A DNA stretch of 35,381 bases from Bacteroidales bacterium (GCA_017454265.1 JAFTDJ010000042.1:1-35381), one strand, 5' to 3'. Positions 16,251 through 25,245 are shown, counted from the first letter of the stretch. The notes: generated by a model from the sequence alone, not told the origin. Program-made: numbers and translations.

Positions 16251-18245
16251 TCATCCAATCTTTTTCAAAACAATAGCGCACCTGCTGGGCAGGTACATAA
16301 AGAGGGTGTGATCGTAGCCCTGGTTGCCGTTGGGCGAGCGCTGCGGCAGCGCCACGTGCTTCTCGTTCTGCTGCAAACGACCGAATCCGCCGAAACGCAA
16401 CTCGTCGGAATCGAACACCTTCTCATACTCACCCGCAGGGGCCGCAAAACCATAGTCCTGGAAAGAGCCTTGCGGGTTGAAATTCAGCGCAAAGATACAG
16501 TTTTCCCTTCGGAAAATCAATATTTGTTTTTGCTCATCGGCAACCAGTAGTTCAGGATAGCCGTCCAGCACCTTTTCTTTCTTCAGGAGGTGCACCATAG
16601 CTGCATCGAATTCCTCCAGCCCGTGGTATCGCAGGTCGGGATTGTCTGCAATGGACCAGAGACGGCGTGCGTGCTTGTAAGACCAGCCGTTCCCCTCGCG
16701 AGGAAAGTCTATCCACTCCGGATGACCGAATTCGTTGCCCATAAAGTTGAGGTACCCTCCGCCGCAGGTCGCTGCAGTCACAAGACGAATCAGTTTATGC
16801 AGGGCGACGGCCCTTTCTACCAGCATATTCTGCTGGTCCTTGCGCATACTGAAGTACATTTCCTTATCTGCCAGGCGGAAGATAATGGTCTTGTCGCCCA
16901 CCAGGGCCTGGTCGTGGCACTCCGCGTAGCTCACGGTCTTCTCATCTGCGCGCTTGTTGGTAAGCTCCCACCAAATCATTCCGGGAGCCCACTGTTCATC
17001 GGAAAGTTCCTTGATCCACTTTATCCAGTGGTCTGCGATACCCATGGCCATACGGAAGTCGAAACCCACGCCCCAGGCCTTGAAAGGTGCGGCGAGCCCC
17101 GCCATTCCGCTCACATCCTCCGCTATCGTAATGGCCTTGGGGTTGATTTCGTGTATGAGCATATTGGCAAGCCCAAGGTAGCTGACAGCGTTCTCATCAA
17201 CTCCCTGGTTGAAGTACACGTCGTAGCTGCCGAAGTCCACTCCGAGCCCGTGGTTCCAGTAGAGCATGCTGGTAACGCCGTCGAAGCGGAAGCCGTCTAT
17301 GTGGTACTCCTCCATCCAGTACTTACAGTTGGAAAGCAGGAAATACTTTACCTCATCCTTGCCGTAATCGAAGCAGCGTGTACCCCAGGCGGGATGATGC
17401 CCGGCCTCCCCGGGATAGAAATAAAGGTCGTCGCGTCCGTCCAGCCGGCCCAGGCCCTCGACCTCGTTGCCCACGGCGTGCGAATGCACTATATCCATAA
17501 TCACCGCAATGCCGGCGGCGTGCGCATCATCCACCAGCCGCTTGAACTCCTCGGGTGTGCCGAAGCGGGAACTGAGTGCAAAGAAGCTGGATACTTGATA
17601 GCCGAAGGAGCCGTAATATGGATGCTCCTGAAGCGCCATAATCTGCAGCACGTCGTAACCCAGCCGCTTTACGCGGGGAAGGACGTTGCGGCGGAACTCA
17701 TCGAAAGTGGCCACTTTCTCCTCCTCGCCGCTCATTCCGATATGGCATTCGTAGATGAGGGGGTGCGGTCGCGGACCAGGATTCCGGTGCTTCCACACGT
17801 AGGGCGTCGGATTCCACACCTGAGCGCAGAAAACCTTTGTCTCCGGATCTTGAACGACGCGGGTGCAATAAGCGGGAATCCGCTCTCCCCCGCCGCCCGG
17901 CCACTCTATCCAGAGTTTATACAGGGCCCCGTGGGTGAGGAACATCTCGGGAACGCGAAGTTCCCAGTTGCCTTGCCCCACAGGTGTGAACATATAGTCG
18001 GGAGTGCGCTTCCAGTTATTGAAATCACCTATCAGATAGATTCTGGTGGCACTGGGGGCCCACTCGCGAATGACCCAGCCCTGCTCGTCGTTGTGCAGGC
18101 CATAATACAGATGATTGTTGGCCACGTCGCTGAGCGACCGGTCGCCAGCAAGCTTGCGCTTGTCGGCCAAGATACGTTCGTGACGGGCGTCTATGGCTCC
18201 CCGGAAAGGCTCAAGCCAGGGGTCAGATTCATATATCTTCCTCAT
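16251..18245 (-). CDS. glgB: 1,4-alpha-glucan branching enzyme, eukaryote-like type
   Basis: This 664-residue GH13 enzyme creates alpha-1,6 branches in glycogen. An N-terminal carbohydrate-binding module (REWAPSATRIYLIGDFNNWKR) precedes the barrel. The catalytic residues are in DGFRFDGVTSMLYWNHG (Asp near 318), ITIAEDVSGM (Glu near 375) and YAECHDQALVGD. The wording of these motifs (FDGVTSMLY, CHDQALVGDKT, FMGNEFGHPEWIDFPREGN) follows the eukaryotic GBE1 type rather than E. coli GlgB. The C-terminal beta domain closes with RCAIVLKK. ATG and the xseB TAA overlap by one base. Confidence 0.97.
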   Translation of the reverse strand: MRKIYESDPWLEPFRGAIDARHERILADKRKLAGDRSLSDVANNHLYYGLHNDEQGWVIREWAPSATRIYLIGDFNNWKRTPDYMFTPVGQGNWELRVPEMFLTHGALYKLWIEWPGGGGERIPAYCTRVVQDPETKVFCAQVWNPTPYVWKHRNPGPRPHPLIYECHIGMSGEEEKVATFDEFRRNVLPRVKRLGYDVLQIMALQEHPYYGSFGYQVSSFFALSSRFGTPEEFKRLVDDAHAAGIAVIMDIVHSHAVGNEVEGLGRLDGRDDLYFYPGEAGHHPAWGTRCFDYGKDEVKYFLLSNCKYWMEEYHIDGFRFDGVTSMLYWNHGLGVDFGSYDVYFNQGVDENAVSYLGLANMLIHEINPKAITIAEDVSGMAGLAAPFKAWGVGFDFRMAMGIADHWIKWIKELSDEQWAPGMIWWELTNKRADEKTVSYAECHDQALVGDKTIIFRLADKEMYFSMRKDQQNMLVERAVALHKLIRLVTAATCGGGYLNFMGNEFGHPEWIDFPREGNGWSYKHARRLWSIADNPDLRYHGLEEFDAAMVHLLKKEKVLDGYPELLVADEQKQILIFRRENCIFALNFNPQGSFQDYGFAAPAGEYEKVFDSDELRFGGFGRLQQNEKHVALPQRSPNGNQGYDHTLFMYLPSRCAIVLKKIG

Positions 18246-18430
18246 TATTGGTTATTTAGTGTTTCAATTTTTTCGTGGGCGGTGCGCAAGTATTTGCGGC
18301 ATGCTTCTATCAGCTCGCTGCTGCGCCTGATGTATTTGTCTATGTCTTCAAGGCCGGTCGAAGGGTCTTCTACGTGAACTGCTATCTGCTCCAGTTCCGC
18401 CATGGCCTTGGTGTAATCGAATTTTTCCAT
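18245..18430 (-). CDS. xseB: Exodeoxyribonuclease VII small subunit
   Basis: This 61-residue helical protein has the XseB pattern MEKFDYTKAMAELEQIAVHVED, then LEDIDKYIRRSSELIEACRKYL. It assembles in several copies on XseA to form the nuclease that degrades single-stranded DNA. The start is taken at MEKFDY, two bases after the xseA stop; a longer frame would overlap xseA. Length is typical. Confidence 0.95.
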   Translation of the reverse strand: MEKFDYTKAMAELEQIAVHVEDPSTGLEDIDKYIRRSSELIEACRKYLRTAHEKIETLNNQ

Positions 18431-18432
18431 AT

Positions 18433-19761
18433 TCAGTTGATTTCTGTTTCGTTGATGGTACATTTGAGGCTGCCGTCGGGATAAATCACCCGTATCTGTT
18501 CTCCGGCCTTGGCATCGGCTGCACGCCTTAGCAGCGCTCCACTGCCGCCTGTCACGAGAGTGTAGCCGCGCTCCAGGAGCAGCCTGGGATTGGCCGCCGT
18601 GATGCGGGTTTCCAGCTTGGAAAGGGTGGCGTCCGCGGCGGTGACCAGATGGCTGAAGGCGAAGACTATACGGTGGTGTATCTTGTCCGTGGCCGCAGAC
18701 TGGGCCGCCAGCTTTCCTGTCAGTGCAAGCCTGATGCGGCCTTCGGCTTTGGCGAGAGCCTGTTCTATCGACGCAATTTTCCCGGAGAAAGCAATCCTGA
18801 GGCGGCTCTCAAAGCCGGATATCCGTTCGTCTTCCGCTGCAACGGCATCAATGAAGAGGTCGGCCAGGGCGGTAGGGGTCTTTACCGAGACGTTGGCCAC
18901 AAGGTCGGCGGCGTGCTCGTCGCGGTCGTGACCGATAGCAGTACAAACGGGAATCGGGCAGCGGGCTATGGCGGCGCAAAGGTCGTAATCGTCGAAGCAT
19001 GCAAGGTCCAGCGTTGACCCGCCGCCACGAAGGATCAGGATGGCGTCCGGAGGAGATTTCTCGGCACTTCCGTCCTTGTCATTGACACTTCCGTCCTTGT
19101 CATTTCGACCGAGCGAAGCGAGTGGAGAAATCTCCTGCAAACACACAATCTTCTCCAGCGCAGCGATAATCGAGAGAGGGGCGCCGTCTCCCTGCATGGT
19201 GGCTTCGAACAAGGTGACACTGAAGGCGAAGCCGTATTCGTTCTCCAGAAGATGGCGCCTGAAATCGCCGTACCCGGCGGCATCGGGAGCGGAAATAACG
19301 GCAAGCCGGTATGGCAGTCCGGGCAGGGCCAGTTCCTTCTGAAGCTCCAGCAGGCCCTCTTTCTCAAGCCGCTCCAGAGTTCGCCGCCGCCGAAGTTCTG
19401 CCTCGCCAAGAGTAGCCCCTACGTCTATCGCGTCCACTATCAGTGAGATGCCGTAAATCTCGCTGTAATTCACGCTGGCCTCAAAAATGAGTGCCACACC
19501 GGCCTGCAGGGGCATTCCGGTCTCACGCGCAAAGCGGCCCAGAACGGCATCGGCCTTGTACCGCCAGATTATAGCCCTCACTTTTGCGACGATGCCCCTG
19601 GCATCACTCTGACAGAGTTCCAGGTAGCAGTGGCCGTTGGTACGCTGTTGTATGCTGGCAACCTCCGCACGTACGCGCACAATCCCCGGAACGGCATCTT
19701 CGATACCTTCCTGTATAATCTGCTGAAGCTCCAGCAGTTCCAGGTAGTCCTGCTCCATCAT
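18433..19761 (-). CDS. xseA: Exodeoxyribonuclease VII large subunit
   Basis: The 442-residue catalytic subunit has an N-terminal OB fold (about 20-110: VRAEVASIQQRTNGHCYLEL), the nuclease core LILRGGGSTLDLACFDDYDL, CTAIGHDRDEHAADLVANVSVKTPTALADLF, and a long coiled-coil region for XseB, ending in the typical RGYTLVTGGSG domain. The ATG at 19761 is preferred to an upstream TTG at 19770; MM gives a second option at 19758. Residues about 209-237 come from a palindromic element with perfect 12-bp inverted ends, placed just before the catalytic LILRGGG strand. It is the first gene of the glycogen/ribF operon. Confidence 0.96.
   Translation of the reverse strand: MMEQDYLELLELQQIIQEGIEDAVPGIVRVRAEVASIQQRTNGHCYLELCQSDARGIVAKVRAIIWRYKADAVLGRFARETGMPLQAGVALIFEASVNYSEIYGISLIVDAIDVGATLGEAELRRRRTLERLEKEGLLELQKELALPGLPYRLAVISAPDAAGYGDFRRHLLENEYGFAFSVTLFEATMQGDGAPLSIIAALEKIVCLQEISPLASLGRNDKDGSVNDKDGSAEKSPPDAILILRGGGSTLDLACFDDYDLCAAIARCPIPVCTAIGHDRDEHAADLVANVSVKTPTALADLFIDAVAAEDERISGFESRLRIAFSGKIASIEQALAKAEGRIRLALTGKLAAQSAATDKIHHRIVFAFSHLVTAADATLSKLETRITAANPRLLLERGYTLVTGGSGALLRRAADAKAGEQIRVIYPDGSLKCTINETEIN
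19051..19136. repeat. 86-bp palindromic element with 12-bp inverted ends in xseA
   Basis: AGGAGATTTCTC (19051-19062) and GAGAAATCTCCT (19125-19136) are perfect reverse complements. Between them are a near-tandem 21-bp repeat (CACTTCCGTCCTTGTCATT twice) and the sequence GACCGAGCGAAGCGAGTGG. All of it is read in frame, giving EISPLASLGRNDKDGSVNDK and more. Confidence 0.85.
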
Positions 19762-19767
19762 ATTTTT

Positions 19768-19799
19768 CAAATATAGTTACTCTTGGCGAAAAAAACAAT
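19768..19799 (-). promoter_or_regulatory. Promoter of the xseA-glycogen-ribF operon
   Basis: On the minus strand ATTG (19799-19796) is followed by a 20-base spacer and TATATTTG (19775-19768), a perfect TAnnTTTG box. The box ends six bases before the xseA ATG, so the operon mRNA is probably leaderless at its first gene. Confidence 0.65.
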
Positions 19800-19839
19800 T
19801 CCGGAACCCTAAGGTCCAGCTTATCTGGCTCGTAGCAAC

Positions 19840-19960
19840 CCGAGAGCGAACGAGGTCGACAATAATTGCTCCTACCTTGCACACCGATTCCTGCCCTGAG
19901 CTCCTCCAAATAGCATTTGACCGTGCGAGGTTGAAGCCCTAGAATCCGACCTCGTTCACT
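19840..19960. repeat. REP-like palindromes left of the HUH transposase
   Basis: The inner unit (19913-19960) contains GTGCGAGGTTG and CGACCTCGTTC around a short loop, and ends at the transposase stop codon. A degenerate second unit with CGAGGTCG lies near 19857. The inner unit matches 20991-21038 on the other side closely, with the same orientation. Bases 19801-19840 hold nothing I recognise. Confidence 0.75.
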
Positions 19961-20870
19961 ACTTTAGCCTTAAAACGTCTCGAACCTCATTTCGTGCAAG
20001 GCCCAAGACACGGGCAAGCTGGGCAACTGTCGTCTTTCTTGTCCTGAAATAATATGGAAGAATCCTGAATTTCTTGTCTTTGGTCAAGGAAGCAACAGGA
20101 ATCTCAAACCATTTTTTGGAGATGGAGTCAAGCTCATTAAATACTTCTGAGTCTGAAGACATATCAAATGGCTTTTCCTCTAAATTATAACGTGTTTCAG
20201 CAATATTCAGAGATCCTATTGTTTTAAGAAAATATGCCTGGTCATTCTCGAAGGCCTGCTCCAGATATGCATGGTCACAGGTATAAAACGGTTCAAGTTC
20301 GTTTCTGTCATTAAGCGCCCATGACACTCCTGACAGGTTTTCGCATGTATGCATTATGGCTCTTTTTTCCCTACTTGTGAGCCCGGAAACCGGACGCACG
20401 CTCTCCGGCCGTTCCCTGCAGAACATTCCCCGATACCCTGACCACTTATATGTATCAACGTTTTGGCCATTATCCAACGCATTTCTGGGGACATAAGCTA
20501 AAGCATTCCTTATATGCATACGGTCTGTCATCATTATTGCTTTTGTCTCAATACCGTGAAGAATCCTCTTTACGCCATAGCACTTACTCAGCCACATGGA
20601 AAAGCGCCTCTTTACTTCTTCTCCATAAGCATCTGCATCCTCCTGGCTTGCAGCAAGGATAACCACATGAAAATGGTTCGAGAGGACAGCATAAATTACA
20701 GCAATCACATTCCGCGCAAGTGTAGAGAGGAAAATGATTTTTACAAGAGCATCATAATCTGCATCAGACCGACACAAGACAGCGTCTTCCATGCCCTTGA
20801 GACATACATGAAAAGGAACAACGCTGCAAAAAACTCCATTGGGTAATACCCGCATTACTTCTATTCTCAT
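19959..20870 (-). CDS. REP-associated tyrosine (Y1, HUH) transposase
   Basis: This 303-residue protein has the Y1 transposase (IS200-like) fold. The HUH motif is in AVLSNHFHVVIL and the catalytic tyrosine is probably in LAYVPRNALDNG, which corresponds to the YIHxNP block of RAYT proteins. The C-terminal 60 residues form a domain unlike plain IS200 and end in a helix-turn-helix pattern (TTVAQLARVLGLARNEVRDVL). It starts at MRIEVMRV. The gene is flanked on both sides by REP-like palindromes, as expected for domesticated RAYTs that process REP hairpins. No other insertion sequence genes adjoin it. Confidence 0.88.
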   Translation of the reverse strand: MRIEVMRVLPNGVFCSVVPFHVCLKGMEDAVLCRSDADYDALVKIIFLSTLARNVIAVIYAVLSNHFHVVILAASQEDADAYGEEVKRRFSMWLSKCYGVKRILHGIETKAIMMTDRMHIRNALAYVPRNALDNGQNVDTYKWSGYRGMFCRERPESVRPVSGLTSREKRAIMHTCENLSGVSWALNDRNELEPFYTCDHAYLEQAFENDQAYFLKTIGSLNIAETRYNLEEKPFDMSSDSEVFNELDSISKKWFEIPVASLTKDKKFRILPYYFRTRKTTVAQLARVLGLARNEVRDVLRLK

Positions 20871-20922
20871 AGTTCATTAAGTTTAGTCAATGTCCAAATT
20901 TAAGCATTATTTCCTGCATTAC

Positions 20923-21038
20923 AATGCGCGAGGTCGAATATTGTAACGCCCGCCTCGCACGCAAAAAATGCCCCCCAGTACTGCAGGAAGGCATTTGACC
21001 GCGCAAGGTCGAAGCCCCAGAATCCGACCTCGCGCACT
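20923..21038. repeat. REP-like palindromes right of the HUH transposase
   Basis: The outer unit has GCGCGAGGTCG (from 20926) paired with CGCCTCGCAC (near 20950). The inner unit (20991-21038) has GCGCAAGGTCG and CGACCTCGCGC around a 13-base loop, an 11-bp stem with one mismatch. The pair is arranged like a BIME and mirrors the left side. Confidence 0.78.
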
Positions 21039-21049
21039 CTTTTTAAACA

Positions 21050-21073
21050 ACGGAAAATCCGCCGAAAGGCGGA
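21050..21073 (-). terminator. Probable rho-independent terminator of der
   Basis: On the minus strand TCCGCC-TTTC-GGCGGA (21073-21058) is followed by TTTTCC, 15 bases after the der stop. The U tract is short, so strength is uncertain. Confidence 0.55.
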
Positions 21074-21087
21074 GGCCGCACTGAGGG

Positions 21088-22395
21088 CTACTTCTGCCTG
21101 CAGTATATCTGCACCGGGCAGCCGGTAAGGGAGAAATTCTTGCGCAGCTGATTCTCCAGAAAACGCTTATACGGTTCCTTTATATACTGTGGCAGGTTGC
21201 AGAAGAACGCAAATGCCGGAAACTTTGTAGGCAACTGGGTCACATACTTGACCTTCACGTATTTACCCTTCCAGGCAGGAGGCGGAGTTTCCTCAATCAA
21301 AGGCAGCAGCACTTCGTTGAGCCGGGCAGTGGGAATCTTCCGGGAATAGTTGGCGTACACCTCTGCAGCTGCGTTCAGCACATCCTGAATACGCTGCATC
21401 TTCACAACGGAGGTAAAGACGATGGGCACGTCGTCGAACGGGGCGATACGACTGCGCAGCGCCTCGGTATACTGCTTGAGTGTATTCGAATCCTTGATGA
21501 AGAGGTCCCATTTGTTCACCACCAGCACGCAGCCCTTGCGGTTGCGCTGTATCAGCGAAAAAATGTTCATGTCCTGAGCCTCCATCCCGGAGGTGGCGTC
21601 TATCATCATGATACACACGTCCGAGTGCTCGATAGCCCGGATGGAACGCATCACAGAATAAAACTCCAGGTCTTCATTCACCTTGGCTTTGCGCCGGATT
21701 CCTGCTGTATCCACCAGCATAAACTCGTGCCCGAACTTGTTGTAGTGGGCCTCGATGCTGTCGCGGGTGGTGCCGGCGACAGGGGTGACGATATTGCGTT
21801 CTACCCCCAGCAAGGCGTTGGTGAGCGACGACTTTCCCACGTTGGGCTTACCGACTATGGTTATGCGGGGCAGGCCGGCGTACGGATCCTCCTGCTGAGT
21901 TTCCTCAGGCAGGGCCGCCACCACGGCGTCAAGCAGATCCCCTGTGCCGCTGCCGTTGGCTGCAGAAATGCTGTACAGCTCACCCAGCCCGAGGGAGTAG
22001 AACTGATAGGCGTCATACATCTTTTCTCCCGTATCTACCTTGTTCACACAGAGTACCACAGGTTTACGGGAACGCCGAAGCACATCGGCGATTTCGGCGT
22101 CATAGTCGGTGATGCCAGTAGCGGCCTCCACCATGAACAGCACCAGGTCGGCTTCGTCTATGGCTATCTGTACCTGCGAGCGTATGGCGGTCTCGAACAC
22201 ATCGTCCGAATTGCTGGTGTAGCCTCCGGTATCCACTACCGAAAACTCACGGCCGCACCACTCGCAACGGCCGTAATGCCTGTCGCGGGTAACGCCGGCG
22301 GTGTCGTCAACTATTGCCTGCCTGGCACCTACCAGGCGGTTGAAAAGGGTGGATTTGCCGACGTTAGGACGTCCTACTATCGCTACGAGACTCAT
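21088..22395 (-). CDS. der: Ribosome-assembly GTPase Der (EngA)
   Basis: This 435-residue protein has two consecutive GTPase domains, each with its own P-loop: GRPNVGKST near residue 8 and GKPNVGKSS near 180. It also has DTGGYTS and [10 protein letters not shown] switch II motifs and NKVD and NKWD base-recognition motifs. A C-terminal KH-like domain follows. It acts in maturation of the 50S subunit. The start [11 protein letters not shown] at 22395 was chosen because the longer frame would add an unrelated head; it overlaps the preceding small gene by 32 bases. It ends the ysxC-prs-der operon. Confidence 0.97.
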   Translation of the reverse strand: MSLVAIVGRPNVGKSTLFNRLVGARQAIVDDTAGVTRDRHYGRCEWCGREFSVVDTGGYTSNSDDVFETAIRSQVQIAIDEADLVLFMVEAATGITDYDAEIADVLRRSRKPVVLCVNKVDTGEKMYDAYQFYSLGLGELYSISAANGSGTGDLLDAVVAALPEETQQEDPYAGLPRITIVGKPNVGKSSLTNALLGVERNIVTPVAGTTRDSIEAHYNKFGHEFMLVDTAGIRRKAKVNEDLEFYSVMRSIRAIEHSDVCIMMIDATSGMEAQDMNIFSLIQRNRKGCVLVVNKWDLFIKDSNTLKQYTEALRSRIAPFDDVPIVFTSVVKMQRIQDVLNAAAEVYANYSRKIPTARLNEVLLPLIEETPPPAWKGKYVKVKYVTQLPTKFPAFAFFCNLPQYIKEPYKRFLENQLRKNFSLTGCPVQIYCRQK

Positions 22396-22621
22396 ACAGT
22401 TTACAATCTTTGCAGGCATCGGACAGTTCTCCGGCACACTGCGGGTGACCTTGCAGGGCGGCATCTTCGTCTTTGAAGCAGCGGATGCCGCGCTTGCGCA
22501 TTTCTTCGTTTGAACCTACGTCATAGTGGGGGAAGTCCTTGCCGCGGAAAAGAATGTTGAAGCACATCCCCAACACGCCAAGGGCCAGGACCGCCAAAGC
22601 CACTATGAAGGTAGCACCCAT
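22364..22621 (-). CDS. Small membrane protein with Cys-rich tail
   Basis: This 85-residue protein has one N-terminal membrane segment ([21 protein letters not shown]) and a soluble part with the motif [22 protein letters not shown] and four cysteines. Its last 32 bases overlap der. I do not know a function; position one base after prs and coupling to der suggest real translation. Similar short membrane proteins are common in Bacteroidales (from memory, not searched). Confidence 0.75.
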   Translation of the reverse strand: MGATFIVALAVLALGVLGMCFNILFRGKDFPHYDVGSNEEMRKRGIRCFKDEDAALQGHPQCAGELSDACKDCKLYESRSDSRTS

Positions 22622-22622
22622 A

Positions 22623-23606
22623 TCAATAATCGAAATCGATGCTGATAGGTTCGTAGTTGTACACCTTGTCTATGATGCTGGCAAAAACCGGCGCCATGGA
22701 GACTATGCGTATCTTGCTGTCCCCTTCCAACTCGGGATGGGGAATGGTATCGGTAATGAAAACCTCCTCGAGTGCGGAGTTGTGTATCTTTTCCAAAGCA
22801 TTTCCGGACAGGATACCGTGGGTGGCGCAGCAGCGCACACTGGCGGCTCCCTTCTCCTTAAGCACATCGGCCGCCTTGCAGAGCGTCCCGGCAGTGTCTA
22901 TCATATCGTCCACTATGACGATGTTCTGGCCCTCCACATCGCCTATCGCCTTGATTTCCGCCACCACGTTGGCACGCTCGCGCGTTTTGTGGCAGATGAC
23001 AACTCCGCACTCGTGCCTTCCGCCGAGAGCTTTGGCGTAGGAATTAGCCCTCTTTGCACCTCCCATGTCGGGAGCGGCAATGGAAAGGTTCTTAAGCTTG
23101 AGCTCCTTTATGCAGGGCAGGAATACCTTGCTCGCGTAGATATGGTCCACGGGAATGTCGAAAAAGCCCTGGATCTGGTCTGCGTGCAGGTCGCAGGTCA
23201 TCACCCGGTCTGCGCCTGCAGCCGTAAGAAGGTTTGCGGTAAGTTTAGCACCGATCGCCACCCTGGGCCTGTCTTTACGGTCCTGGCGGGCCCAGCCATA
23301 GTAAGGAATTACGGCTATCACCTTGTCTGCCGATGCACGTTTTGCAGCATCAATGGTGAGCAGAAGTTCCATCAGATTGTCTGCCGGCGGAATGGTGGAC
23401 TGGATGATGAATACCGTGGCGCCACGGACACTTTCTGCAAAGCAGGGCTGGAACTCTCCGTCGCTGAACGGTGTAACCTGAAGATCTCCGAGGTGTACGG
23501 GAGAATCTTCGCCCCTGTGGCACTGGTTCAGCGTTTCAATAACCTTGCAGGCGAAGTCCCTGGAGGCCCTGCAAGCAAAAAGTTCCATACGATGGGTGTG
23601 AATCAT
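22623..23606 (-). CDS. prs: Ribose-phosphate pyrophosphokinase
   Basis: This 327-residue enzyme makes PRPP from ribose 5-phosphate and ATP for nucleotide, histidine and tryptophan synthesis. The PRPP-binding loop is VIVDDMIDTAGTL. Further marks are FSDGEFQPCF, the ATP-site segment IPYYGWARQDRK, and VMTCDLHADQIQGFF. Length is normal. The ATG overlaps the ysxC stop by four bases (ATGA); MELFACR six codons downstream is an alternative start. Confidence 0.97.
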   Translation of the reverse strand: MIHTHRMELFACRASRDFACKVIETLNQCHRGEDSPVHLGDLQVTPFSDGEFQPCFAESVRGATVFIIQSTIPPADNLMELLLTIDAAKRASADKVIAVIPYYGWARQDRKDRPRVAIGAKLTANLLTAAGADRVMTCDLHADQIQGFFDIPVDHIYASKVFLPCIKELKLKNLSIAAPDMGGAKRANSYAKALGGRHECGVVICHKTRERANVVAEIKAIGDVEGQNIVIVDDMIDTAGTLCKAADVLKEKGAASVRCCATHGILSGNALEKIHNSALEEVFITDTIPHPELEGDSKIRIVSMAPVFASIIDKVYNYEPISIDFDY

Positions 23607-24199
23607 AAGGCTTTAAGTATTGATGATATGTAGGTGAGAATTTCGTCCCGTCCGGCTCCGGTCTGGGAGCTGCTTACAAACATGGGCGGAAGTTCCTCCC
23701 ATGTTGCGGAAAGTATTTCTTTGTCCCTGTCTATTTGCCGCTGAAGAGCCACAGGGCCCAGTTTGTCCGACTTTGTGAAAATGATTGCGCAGGGGATGCC
23801 GTTTTCTCCAAGCTCCGCCAGGAAATCCATGTCTATGGCGCCTATGTCGTGACGGCTGTCGACCAGAACGAAGAGCAACTGCATCTCCTCGGAATTGTGG
23901 ATATAGTCGCGTATCACATTGGTAAGCTCCTTGCGCATCTTGTCCGGGAGTTTGGCATAACCATAACCCGGAAGATCCACCAGATACCAGCTGTCGTTGA
24001 TGAGAAAGTGATTCACCACCTTGGTTTTGCCGGGGGTGGATGAAGTCATGGCCAGTTTACCGTTGCCGGTGAGGGTGTTTATGAGTGAAGACTTACCCAC
24101 ATTGGAACGGCCTATAAAGGCAAATTCCGGCAGTTTCCTCTTCGGCTTCTGCGAAACCCGCACGCTGCTTCCTGCAAATATGGCCTCAGAGATTTTCAT
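23603..24199 (-). CDS. ysxC: Ribosome-biogenesis GTP-binding protein YsxC/EngB
   Basis: This 198-residue single-domain GTPase has FIGRSNVGKSSLINTL (P-loop), STPGKTKVVNHF, VDLPGYGYAKLP (switch II) and FTKSDKLG (NKxD variant TKSD). It helps assemble the 50S subunit. It starts at ATG 24199 and leads an operon with prs, the small membrane protein and der, two ribosome-assembly GTPases in one transcript. Confidence 0.96.
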   Translation of the reverse strand: MKISEAIFAGSSVRVSQKPKRKLPEFAFIGRSNVGKSSLINTLTGNGKLAMTSSTPGKTKVVNHFLINDSWYLVDLPGYGYAKLPDKMRKELTNVIRDYIHNSEEMQLLFVLVDSRHDIGAIDMDFLAELGENGIPCAIIFTKSDKLGPVALQRQIDRDKEILSATWEELPPMFVSSSQTGAGRDEILTYISSILKAL

Positions 24200-24218
24200 T
24201 TCCCGCTACTTTTCAGTA

Positions 24219-24226
24219 CAAAGATA
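24219..24226 (-). promoter_or_regulatory. -7 promoter box upstream of ysxC
   Basis: The minus strand reads TATCTTTG 19 bases before the ysxC ATG, in the 34-base gap after the hydrolase stop. No clear -33 element is visible. This would give a short leader, unlike the leaderless genes in the window. Confidence 0.5.
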
Positions 24227-24233
24227 CAATAAT

Positions 24234-25244
24234 TCAGAATATTTCGCCGAAAAATTTTTCTATGCTTCTTTGCTCCTCTGCGCCGCAGTGGTGGCCACCT
24301 TCAAAAAAAGCAGTCCTGAGCTCACCGGAGGCTGCTCCGTCCTCATAAATCCGCCGCATAGCGGAGTAGGCCTCCCGCACTTTTTCCGGAGGGAACAAAT
24401 GGTCTTCGGTACCGCTCAGGAAGAAAAAGGGTTTGGGCGCAAGAGCATATGCAATGTCCGGGAAGTCGTATTTGTCCCGTAACTGCGGGATAATCATAGA
24501 GTAGTCTGACGGAGTCAGCGGTCCGGAGTCTTTGAGCGTCATCCAGCTTACTGCAGCTCCGCAACTTACCTCAGGGCAGAAAGCCGCAAGCAGCCAGGCC
24601 CTGTGCGCACCCATGGACCAGCCGAAGCAGCCGACGCCGCTCACATAAGGCAGCGCGCCCAGCAAGCGTGCCGCCGCCGCATCTTCGTTCAGTGTCTGCT
24701 CCGCCCAGACGACTCCGCGACGCTGAAGGCTGTCGTACACCGCCCGCTGGCCTTCATAGACTTCCGTCTTGAGGAGTTTCAGGTCTCCGTCCGCACCACC
24801 GAATTTTACCTCCGACCACCGTGTGCATGCGGCAGAGCGTCGCGAGCCCCAGTAAAGTGCGTCGGGAACGATGACGACGTAGCCAAGGCTTGCCAGCCTG
24901 TCGCCGAAAAACACCCCGTCGAAGCCCCTGCCAACCCATTCGGAGGCTGAGCTTTTAATGTACTCAGGGGCGCTGTCCAGAGGGCGTACCAGCTTCTCCT
25001 TGCCAATGTCGAAGCGGGCGCCATGGTCGTGAAGCAGCACAAGACCGGGAGCGGGTTTCCCGGCAGAAGCCCCATGCGGCACGAGCAGGTATGCCTGTAC
25101 ACGCTCCGCGCCCACGGCGGCGTACTCTATCAGGCTACAGCTGTAGCCGCCGCGATCCTCACTCTCCAGTACCTGCACATCCGGCTTAACCGCCTGCCAC
25201 AGAGGCAATTGCATCTGAAGAAGTATAAGCAGAAGCGCTAGCAT
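24234..25244 (-). CDS. Exported alpha/beta hydrolase
   Basis: This 336-residue protein starts MLALLLILLQMQLPLWQA, a signal peptide or membrane anchor; the longer upstream frame overlaps the YkvA gene and is not needed. The alpha/beta-hydrolase marks are LVLLHDHGARFD (oxyanion strand), the nucleophile elbow GCFGWSMGAHRAW, the acid in FLSGTEDHLFPPEKV, and the histidine in FEGGHHCGAEE. The layout is like dienelactone hydrolase or acetyl-xylan esterase-type enzymes. The substrate is unknown. It starts one base after the preceding stop. Confidence 0.85.
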   Translation of the reverse strand: MLALLLILLQMQLPLWQAVKPDVQVLESEDRGGYSCSLIEYAAVGAERVQAYLLVPHGASAGKPAPGLVLLHDHGARFDIGKEKLVRPLDSAPEYIKSSASEWVGRGFDGVFFGDRLASLGYVVIVPDALYWGSRRSAACTRWSEVKFGGADGDLKLLKTEVYEGQRAVYDSLQRRGVVWAEQTLNEDAAAARLLGALPYVSGVGCFGWSMGAHRAWLLAAFCPEVSCGAAVSWMTLKDSGPLTPSDYSMIIPQLRDKYDFPDIAYALAPKPFFFLSGTEDHLFPPEKVREAYSAMRRIYEDGAASGELRTAFFEGGHHCGAEEQRSIEKFFGEIF

Positions 25245-25245
25245 G

